This document shows positions 55,606 through 64,000 of a DNA stretch of 64,000 bases, piece by piece; within the stretch, counting starts at the first letter, position 1, and every line of letters starts with the position of its first letter. A program made the translations under genes and the position numbers. The notes below the pieces were generated by a model. That model saw only the letters and a list, made by a program, of their open reading frames with translations, was not told the DNA's origin and searched no databases. The DNA comes from Selaginella moellendorffii. Its lineage: Eukaryota > Streptophyta > Lycopodiopsida > Selaginellales > Selaginellaceae. The stretch is from assembly GCF_000143415.4 (NCBI RefSeq), contig NW_003314297.1:467412-531411 (forward strand), read 5' to 3'.

Positions 55606-55839
55606 TGTTAGGCGCCAACTTTGACCACGTGGTCAACGTCAGTCAAAGGGAGGCTCAAGGATATATTAAGGCATGTTAAGGTGAGGGACTTAACTTACCC
55701 TAGGGCTCACAGTGGAGTGGCGGCGTAGTGGAGCTTTTGAGGTAGTTCAGGGGTGGTTGGGTGGTGAGGAACCTCAAGAGGTGGTATAGCATAGTTTAGG
55801 GTGACCAGATCTTTGTCTTTTTTGCACCGGATCATAACA
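55606..55839 (+). repeat. 5' LTR of G1 (234 bp)
   Basis: It begins TGTTA and ends TAACA, a 5-bp terminal inverted repeat, and is followed one base later by a Met-tRNA primer-binding site. It contains the palindrome at 55621-55636. No second copy is seen in the window, so the left end rests on the TG..CA ends and the sharp end of ACR3 homology. Confidence 0.7.
55621..55636. promoter_or_regulatory. 16-bp perfect palindrome TTGACCACGTGGTCAA in the LTR
   Basis: A G-box core (CACGTG) lies in the centre of two inverted W-box cores (TTGACC). It is in the upstream part of the LTR where retroelement enhancers lie. WRKY or bZIP/bHLH binding is inferred from the motifs only. Confidence 0.6.
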
Positions 55840-58035
55840 TTGGTATCAGAGTTCTTGGCTACTAGGGGAATTCCAAATGCAGAGGCTTTAGTGGCTATTC
55901 TAATGGTTTTGCGTGATGAAGGTCTTTGATGGTGGAATTGGCTTGAGGAGTCTCGTGTTGCGGATAAGAAACCATCAGTGTCTACCATGGATGAGTTTGA
56001 GGCTGCTTTTCGTTTATGTTTTGCCCCTCATTACGATATGGAGAATGCTCATACAGAACTTCAACATTTCTAGCAAGGGAAAATGACACTTGGGGACTAT
56101 ATTGAGAAGCTTACTCACTTGATTAGTCGTGTTCCAATGAAGGATCCAGATCAGAACAAATCCTACTTCATTGATGGCCTATATAGTGAGAGTATGTGGC
56201 AACACTTATGTCATTCTCAGCCTACAAAAAGTTTGGAGGAGCTCTTTGATGCGGCTCGTCGACTTGACAATGACAAGCACAAGTCTTGCAAGCGTTCGCG
56301 GAGTCCTTCTATCAAGAATCGTCGTGATGATTGCCGTGGACACAAGGATGGGAACAAGCATCACAAGTTGAAGTCGGTGGTGACTACTTCGGATGCAAAG
56401 GGGTCCAAGAAAGTTCTTTGTGAAGAATTATAGACAGAGTTGTCATCATTGTGGCGAACTTGGACACTACAAGGCTGATTGTCTATAGTTGAAGAACAAA
56501 CAGTAGGACAAGAAGAATGGCCAATCTTCTTCTCACGGTAAGTCAGATACTAAAAAGTTGCAAACTTTGCATCGTAAGGATGATGAGAACAACCATTCCG
56601 ATCGGAGGAAGAGACTTTCGATCGTTGCTCGTCAGCTCAACTGTGTATGGAACAAGATGGAGCTCGAGGATACGCGTGAATCAGCTTTAATGCTGGAAGG
56701 CATGTTTTGTGGTGATCCAATGCGGATTTTACTAGATAGTGGGAGTGATGACAATTTTGTTTCAGCAAAGTTTGTTGCGAAGCATGGCCTGGTACATGCG
56801 GAGTTCTTCCATACATAGTGGAAGGTGTAATTACCTCTACTCAACATTTCGATGCTTGTGTCGAGGGGCTGGAAGTGTTGGTTGGCAAAACTACACTTGT
56901 GGAGACTTTTTATCTCGCAGATATCCATCATGTGGATCTCATTCTTGGGATGCCATGGTTGATGAAGGTGGATCCAGAGATAAAGTGGAGTATTAAGCGT
57001 ATCTCGCTAGAGTATGGTGGCATTAAAGATGTGTGGTTTGGCGAGGGCATTCAACCACTAGTTGTTATGTTCTCTGTTACATCTTTGAAGCGGGCTTGTC
57101 ATAATGGAAAACACTTTCGAGTTACTTGCTATTTGTTCGTGACTTAGGGGCCCAAGGCAAGTGTGGGGAAGAAGCAGCAGTATAGGATGTACTTGATGAG
57201 TTTTCTGATGTTTTTTCATTTGAACTTCCTCATGGGTTGCCTCCGTTATGAGGTGTGGAGCATGGGATTACATTGGAGCCGGGGTTGCGGCCAATTTACC
57301 GGCATCCATTTCGGTTAAGTTATGCGGAGGAGCAAGAAGTTCAATGACAAGTTAAAGAGTTACTTGAGTTTGGATTTATTCAGCCAAGTAAGTCCCTATT
57401 TGGTGCTCCAGTCTTGCTTGTGAAGAAGAAGGACGGTTCAATGCAGATATGTATTAACTACCGCGCTTTGAACAAGAAGATAGTGAAGGATAAGATGCCA
57501 ATGACACGTGTGGATGATATTTTGGACAAGCTTGGTGAAGCACGAGTGTTTACCAAGATTGATCTGAGGAGTGGATATCATCAAATTGCAATGGATGATG
57601 CATCTATCTCCAAGACGGCATTCAACACAAGCTTTGGATATTTTGAGTTTACAGTTATGCTGTTTGGTTTGACGAATACACCGGCCACATTTACTCGGTT
57701 GATGACGAAGGTATTTGGGTGTTATCTTCATGAGTTTGTGGAGATTTTCTTGGACAATATTCTTGTTTTTAGCAAGAATATGGAGGAGCATAAGGTGCAT
57801 TTGCACAAGGTTCTTTTGTTACTCCGAGATAGCAAATGTTATGTGAAAAAGAGCAAATATGAATTTGCAAAATCGGAAGTGGAATATCTAGGCCATATTG
57901 TGACATCTAAGGGTGTCAAGATGGATCCAAGGAAGGTGGTTGTGGTGGAAAACTGGCCTACACCAACTACAGTGGCTGAGTTGCGTAGTTTTCTTGGTAT
58001 AGCTAGTTACTACCGACGTTTCCAGCATAAGGTTG

Positions 58036-58793
58036 GTTTATCCATTAGCACTTAAATTAAATTATTGGATGGTGAAAGTGTGAAGTTGAGGCATTGGCAT
58101 TGCTAGCACTTGTGTTAGTAGAAGTGACATTCTTGTTTTGAGTGATAAGGAATTTTTTTTAGACCTTGATTTTTCATATCTTTTTTCTTGTTAATGTTTT
58201 AGCAAACTTTTATGCTTAGCTTGCATAACTTGCTCCAAAGTTTACTCCATAGTAGCTAGACCTTTCCCTCAAACTTTCCTCCCAAGTGTCCTCTTGAACT
58301 CTGGGCAAGGCCACTTCATTTTGACATGTTAAAATAAACCCTCTTGTTTATTTTAGGGTCGTTAAGGTGACTTTGGCTAAGATTGCATGTACTTTGTGGT
58401 TGTAGGGATTAGGGAGTTTTGTCCCTATAGAAACTTACTAGCCAAAGTCTAGTAAGTAATGAACAAAAACTAAGGATATTACTCTAGGTATCTTGATACC
58501 TATGACCAGTTTAGTAGACTTTCCAGCAAAGGCCATTGCTAGACAATGCTTGCTTGGTTGACTCGTTAGGTGGTGGTGCATCATCTTCACAACAGCAGTA
58601 AGCTTTAGGAGACATGAAGGAGAAGGGTGTAGTTAGTGATGTCAACAGTTGGCTTCTCCTCTACTTCCAGGAACTTCTTGAATGAACATATTGGCTTTAA
58701 AGATAAAGGTGCTGACTTTGTCAAGGGACAGTGACCATGGCTTGGAGAGATCTCTCATGAAAACTTAGCTTCTAGATGTTGGAGAAGGCTGGC
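58036..58793. other. Unassigned repeat-derived DNA between two gypsy elements
   Basis: The first ~150 bp (58050-58200) match the repeat at 3490-3640 (GCATTGCTAGCACTTGTGTT, AGTGATAAGGAATTT). The remainder has no recognised content. Confidence 0.45.
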
Positions 58794-58905
58794 TGACATG
58801 AACCATGGGAATATTCTGAGAATATTCTATGGCTTGTGGGATTTAAGGCCGTAACGCCTTAAGGGTTGGGAGGTTGGCCTAGGGTTTCCTCTCTTGTTCA
58901 TTTCA
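58794..58905 (+). repeat. 5' LTR of G2
   Basis: This 112-bp repeat begins TGACA and ends TTTCA and is preceded by CTGGC. Confidence 0.9.
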
Positions 58906-61900
58906 TTGGTATCGGAGCTGCACATTCTTTTGGGGATAGAGATTGATCCTGATGAGGAGTATGGCATTAGTGATGATGGCCATGACGATGAAGAAGAAAC
59001 TCTTGATGTAGCAAGGATGCCAGATTTTTGAGGTTCAAAGCGACATAAAGGAGGTTAAGGATTCCGTCAATCTCATTAAGGACACTAAGCTTTGGATGAA
59101 CCCTCAAGGGTTGAATCAATCTCATGTCCGTGATTACCATTGGTACGTCAAGCATGCCAAGGATTATGGTATCGTGGAATGGAAATCATCACAAAATGTT
59201 TGTGATAGTCAAGAGGTTGATTCTTGGTTAGAATTGTGAGAAAGTTGTTGATCTCACAATCGTTGTGAGGATAAGATGAAGATAGATTTTTTTGTGACTA
59301 AGCTTAGTGGCCATGCTTCTTCATAGTGGAATAACTACATCAAATCTAATTTGAAGTTGACTTCTTAGACTGATTTGACGAAGGTTTTGCATGCTTCATT
59401 TGTCAAGAAGTTTGAAGAAGTTGATCTCGTGAATCAGTTGTTAGAGATCCAGCAGGAGACTTTGTCATTGGATGCGTATGCCCACAAGTTCCATGATCTT
59501 TGCCTTAATCTCATGGGCACCTATAATGAGCTGCTAAAGGTGCAATATTCATCAAAGGATTGAGCTCAGTGGATGTGCAGCAGAAGGTCAAGAAGGATTT
59601 TCCAACAACATTGACTAATGCTATCACTAACTCAAACCATCAGTCAACTCAGTCAACTCTGGTCAACAAGATGGTCTACGGGGTAATCAACATGATGACG
59701 AGCTCGCCAATGCTTCATATTCGGGAAAGAAATGGCTGTTGGTCTATTGTGGCTCAAAGCATGAAGATGGTAGTGAGGCTAAGAAACTTTGTTTGGACCA
59801 ACAAGAAAAAGACAAAGTGGAGGGAAATTTTTTTCATTGCCACTAGGCTAGACATTAGAGAAAGGATTGTTCTGAAGGGGTCAATGAATTATAAGGTGAC
59901 TGTGATGGAAGTTAAAGGCAATGATATGAATGATAGTGTTTTTGGGGCCATATTGCTTCAAGTTAGGCATTCTTTCGCATTCATAAGCCACAAGTTTGAT
60001 GCCATATAACAAAATTAGCCTAATTGCAACAAGGAGTTGTATATTGTGATTGCTGTTGTGAAGGGATGGCAACATTATCTATATGGATCGGACTTCCATG
60101 TAGATTTAGATCATCAATCTCTCCAGATGTGGATCTTTGAGGCCAACTTGCTTGTTTGCAAGAGTTCCTACAGGAAATCTCTATTAAGATCCAGTAAAAG
60201 CATGGAGGTGATAATAAGGTGGCTGATGCATTATCCAAGATGGTAAATTCTATCTTGTTTGTGAAGCTATCTAGCGATCTCTTGGATGAGCTTAAAGAGT
60301 TTTCTGACTTCGACTCCTTTATCATTGATATTTGTGCAAATGTTTTGTTGAGGGACACCTCTATAGATTTGAAAGGTGACAAGTTTGCATCATTCAAAAT
60401 ACAAGATGGAATCCTGGTGAAGAAGGGACGTTTAGTGGTTCCTCATGTTGATAAACTCATCAAATAGATTTTGGTTGAGTGTCATGATGTGCCAAGTGCT
60501 GGGTATTCGGGGGTATTAAGAACATATATGTTGGTGAAGAGGCATTTTTTTTGGCCTAGGATGAAGTCAGATATTGATAAGTATGTACGTTGTTGTTTGA
60601 CTTACTAAGTGGTCAAAGTTGATCATCAAAAGCTTGCTGGCCTCTATCATCCTTTACGTGTACCCGAGAATAAATGGGATAGCATCTTGATAGACTTTAT
60701 CACTGGTTTGCCTAAAACCTTTCGAGGAAATTATGTTATTTGGGTTGTTGTGGATCATTTGACGAATATGGCTCACTTCTTCCTCGTGAAGACGACGATA
60801 AAAGCTTTTGAACTTGCTTAGTTGTTTATAGATTGGTTATTCAATCTCTATGGTTTGCCGGGTGATATTGTGAGTGATCGAGATCCCAAGTTCACGCCTA
60901 AGTTTTGGCAAACAGTCTTTGAGAAGCTAGAGACTAAGTTGAGCATGAGTAGTGGTGAGCATCCACAATCTAATGGGCAAACAAAGCGCATGAATCAGTT
61001 ATTAGAAGATATACTAACGTCTTTTGTTGGAAACATGACTCAACAGGGAGTATGGGAAAAGTATTTGCCTTTGCTTCAGTTTGCTCACAATAGCGCTCAT
61101 CAATCGGCTATTGGCATGTCTCCCTTTATGGCGATGTATGCCTATGAGCCTAAATCTCTTGTGAGTTTGAATTTGGCTTTGGTTCGGGTACCTCATACTT
61201 GTGATTTCTTGGAGGATATGCAAGACAAGTTTGAGTTGGCAAAGTTGAACATGAGGCAAGCTCAAAAGCAAGACAAAAGATTGCCTAATGAGCATCGTCA
61301 TCATTAAGCGTACAAAGTTGGTGACAAGGTTTTCCTTAAGTTGTTGGATGCACAACGGTCTTTGAAAGGAGGTGGCAGTCTTAAGTTGTCTCTATGGTAT
61401 TGTGGGCATTGGATGATTTTACAATGTGTGGGGGATTTTGCATACACATTGGATTTGCCAGCTAATTTGAAGATTCATCTAACATTCCATGTGAGCAAGC
61501 TTAAAGTGTGTTTGCACTTTGATGATGTTATCGATCAATCTATCATCTAGGTCCCAAAGATTGATGCAGAGAAGGCTGGTCTGACCAATATTCTTGCTCA
61601 AACATTGGTGAAAACATGCTGGAAGACAATTAGAGAGTTGTTAGTTCAATGGAATGATTATTCCATGGAGCCTATTTACAGTAGTCTATCTAAACCTTAC
61701 CGATGGGTTTGGTTTCTTTGCTCATGAGGGTTGGGGCCTCTAGCTTCTCTCTCTATGCCACCTGCAAGCAGGGGCGTATCACACTTTTGTAAGCTTGAAG
61801 TTATATGGGAAACTAAGGATGACGTGAAAAGAGTGTTTCCGAGCTTTGGTTATGACTTGGATGATATTCCTGAGGAAGGGGAGAATTGAGTTCTATAGCC

Positions 61901-62136
61901 ATATTGCTATATGATTTGAGCCGTTTGTTCTATTTTCATTCTCTTGTTTCCATGACCATATTCTCATGTGAGAAAGCTGTATTGCTTTCTTTCTTTCGTG
62001 GCTGTTTGTCGCGATGTTAGCGTTGTTGTTTGCACATCTTTTCTCCATGGCTGTATTGCCTTGGACTCCCTTCATGTGAGGCTCGTTTAGCTTCTCGAAG
62101 CTGCCGTATATGGCTGGGTCATGAGGGAGGGGAGAA

Positions 62137-62248
62137 TGACACGAACCACAAGAATATTCTAAGAATATTCTATGGCTTATGAGATTTAAGGCTGTAACAC
62201 CTTAAGGGTTGGGAAGTTGGCCTAGGGTTCGCTCTCTTGTTCGTTTCA
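62137..62248 (+). repeat. 3' LTR of G2
   Basis: This 112-bp repeat is preceded by a polypurine tract and followed by CTGGC. Nearly all its differences from the 5' LTR are transitions. Confidence 0.9.
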
Positions 62249-63508
62249 CTGGCTATATTGTAGGGATAGGGCTAGGATCACATAATTAGGGTTGGATCTG
62301 TCTAGCTGAGGCTACCATGATTGTCAGCCATCAAGGAGTTGGCATAGGTACAATCTTTTGTGAGTTTTGAAATGTTGTGGATTTTGTCGAGGTGGATCAT
62401 GGTTCTCAGACCTTCTTGGATAGTTAGGTGGATATAGATGCTTTCTATATTGTGATGCATTGACAAGTTCACAAGAAGGAAATGCTTCAATTGATCAAAG
62501 CACAAACAAATGTGGCATACAATGAACAAATTCCTCACATCACTATTCCTTTTTAAACTCTAGAGCCCAAGTAGTAGCCTCTTTTGATGATTTCAAGTGT
62601 TGAAGATCCATATATTCCATAGACAAAGCTATCTCATGCTTTGTGAGAACACCAACTGTACTCCCAAATTGAGGATTTAAACCTGATAAAACCAAGCCTT
62701 GATCTTCTTCAACTTTTTAGCTTGCTTTATAGATGTTGGATTAACTTGCCAGTGTCACCAACAAGCCACCTTTTTTCCAGCATATTTGGCAAGAGCTCCA
62801 ACATCTAAATGTGCACATTATTGATGAGATAAGGGAGGTTGATTCTAGAGCATTATTTTGCATGGCCAAGGTTGGACTCCATGTGATTCAAAATACCATT
62901 ATTTACTCTAGCTCTGAAAACACCATCATTTTGGCACATATACATTAGAAGCCCAACTTACTAACAGTCACAAAGACATTCAAGACTTTTACCTAGTATC
63001 AAGTGTTGCCAGCAGGTTTTCCATACAAACTTTAAGTCACTATAAAGGGAGTTCAAACCTTTCTAGATTTCCTGGTCATCAACCTTTTAGGAGGATGTGA
63101 CACTATAGCTCAAACCTTCATCACGCTTAGCTAGAGAAAGTCCATATTCACATATATTAGGACATTAGAGTAATAGAGATTTTTATTGACAACATGTGGG
63201 GAAACTCTATAATGTTGCTAAAAGCTATTGTCTATATGAATCTCCAGTTGAGCTAGTGAAAGTTTATCAATTATAACCAAGTTTTACCTAACAATGATCA
63301 TGAGTTTTATATGAACCAACTTCAATACCAAAGAAGAAATCATGGTACAACCCACAATATCCTTCTCAACATATCAGAAAGTTAAACTTCATAATACCAA
63401 AGCTAATGAAGAGTATATTTACATCAATCCAAAAGCCAAGCACAATGAAGCTATACTCAATAAGTGATCACTAAACAATCTTCCATGAATTCATCTATCT
63501 TTTGCAAT
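62249..63508. other. AT-rich repeat-derived spacer
   Basis: No gene is supported. Words such as AAACTTTAAGTCACTATAAA near 63030 and other short pieces suggest decayed retroelement DNA on the minus strand, but nothing could be assigned. Confidence 0.4.
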
Positions 63509-63750
63509 TGTAATGCATATAATCATAGGATGAGATTTAGATATACTAATACTGTGGATCTTTGGAATCTTAGGGATAAATGGGGATAAAATAGCCATTA
63601 AGGGCTCTATTATCAAACAATTGCCCCTTTTCCAGTTGGATTAAGGGGAGAAAAATAGAGTGCACTACATGTGGTATCAGAGTAAATGACACGGGTTTGA
63701 TTCCCATTTATTAGTGGCTACCTAAAATATAATATACACTTGAGTAAAAT
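63509..63750 (+). mobile_element. TRIM element, truncated copy 3 (left LTR and primer site only)
   Basis: The left repeat 63509-63669 is followed by TGGTATCAGAGT at 63672 and about 65 bp of TRIM interior. Homology to copies 1 and 2 then stops near 63750 after the ATAATATACACTTGAG phrase. The purine tract and right repeat are absent. Confidence 0.85.
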
Positions 63751-63785
63751 TAGCAATGCTCATTGGTAAACTTCTCTATTATATC

Positions 63786-63998
63786 CTAAGCTGCTTGCAA
63801 ATTCCGTTTACACACCACTAGAATCTCATCAAATTCTGTGGCCAAATCAATCACCTCAGAATCAAGTTTATCTTGAACGTCCTTACTCAAATGCAATCCC
63901 AACTCCACCGCTGTTCGGGAATGCTTTCCAAACATGGCAAAGTAAGGACTTAGCTTGGTTCCATTGTGTTGGCTATTGTTGTAAGCAAATTGCACCAA
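63786..63998 (-). pseudogene. Gypsy integrase C-terminal fragment, continues past the window
   Basis: The minus-strand frame reads MVQFAYNNSQHNGTKLSPYF, AMFGKHSRTAVELG, which is the end of a Ty3/gypsy integrase core, followed by a coiled segment. The upstream part lies beyond the right edge of the window. Confidence 0.75.
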
Positions 63999-64000
63999 CA

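Larger units (their letters stand above)
55606..58035 (+). mobile_element. Ty3/gypsy LTR retrotransposon G1, 3'-truncated
   Basis: The 5' LTR (55606-55839) is followed by the primer-binding site TGGTATCAGAGT at 55841. Gag-like frames follow (MTLGDYIEKLTHLISRVPMK from 56083), then a CCHC knuckle (CHHCGELGHYKADC, about 56432-56485), an aspartic protease (LLDSGSDDNFVSA, about 56730) and reverse transcriptase (57414-58035: LVKKKDGSMQICINYRALN, FLDNILVFSKN active site, VEYLGHIVTSKGVKMDP, ELRSFLGIASYYRRF). Several in-frame stops interrupt gag and pol. Homology stops right after SYYRRF; RNase H, integrase and the 3' LTR are missing. It abuts the ACR3 pseudogene. Confidence 0.88.
58794..62248 (+). 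mobile_element. Ty3/gypsy LTR element G2, reverse transcriptase missing
   Basis: The element is 3455 bp with 112-bp LTRs (58794-58905, 62137-62248) and an exact 5-bp target duplication CTGGC on both sides. The primer-binding site TGGTATCGGAGC is at 58907, and the purine tract GAGGGAGGGGAGAA precedes the 3' LTR. Gag remnants are at 59375-59563, a degenerate zinc-knuckle region at about 59740-59880, an RNase-H-like piece at about 59925-60250, an integrase at 60470-61307 (ILIDFITGLPKT, VSDRDPKFTPKFW, HPQSNGQTKRMN) and a C-terminal chromodomain-like stretch (LLVQWNDYSMEP, about 61630-61670). The protease and RT core are absent, and stops break the rest. The LTRs differ at about 13 of 112 sites. 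Confidence 0.9.

Overview
The window looks like nuclear DNA of a land plant, most likely a lycophyte such as Selaginella. Genes are compact, almost all introns are about 45-70 bp with GT-AG ends, and several gene pairs are only 40-90 bp apart. The gene set is plant-like (DWF1/DIMINUTO sterol reductase, plastid-type peptide deformylase, CYP71-clan P450, OBL-type lipase, TOM1-LIKE protein). There is also an ACR3 arsenite-transporter relic, a family known from lycophytes, ferns and mosses but not from flowering plants. The species is an inference; no species-diagnostic sequence was checked.

Layout. 1-10.5 kb is AT-rich and gene-poor. It holds an intact miniature LTR element (TRIM) inside one unit of a tandem duplication, other tandem repeats, and a broken copy of the peptide deformylase gene found at 47.3 kb. 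10.6-51.3 kb is a gene-dense island: VPS15, an F-box gene, a mosaic of broken duplicates of both, a DUF21/CBS membrane protein, DWF1, a TOM1-LIKE ESCRT-0-type protein, a DUF1640 mitochondrial coiled-coil protein, a small protein kinase, a (TA)n microsatellite, a tRNA-Ser gene, a proline-rich wall protein, NECAP, a strictosidine-synthase-like protein, a large P-loop NTPase with a possible nuclease end, two tandem histidine phosphatases, a P450, SmE, peptide deformylase and an OBL-type lipase. 51.3-64 kb is a retrotransposon graveyard: a second TRIM, gypsy RT relics, an ACR3 pseudogene cut off by a gypsy LTR, a 3'-truncated gypsy element, an RT-less gypsy element with a perfect 5-bp target duplication, and a third, truncated TRIM.

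Functionally the genes are mostly independent housekeeping loci. Three touch endomembrane traffic (VPS15 in the PI3-kinase complex, TOM1-LIKE in ubiquitin-cargo sorting, NECAP in clathrin coats). There is no operon-like logic. The most unusual items are the NTPase/nuclease-like gene at 38.8-41.5 kb, the TRIM with a paralogous empty site next to it, the mosaic duplication at 16.9-18.7 kb, and the ACR3 pseudogene ended by an LTR. Exon joins were read by eye; each spliced CDS given keeps frame from ATG to stop.
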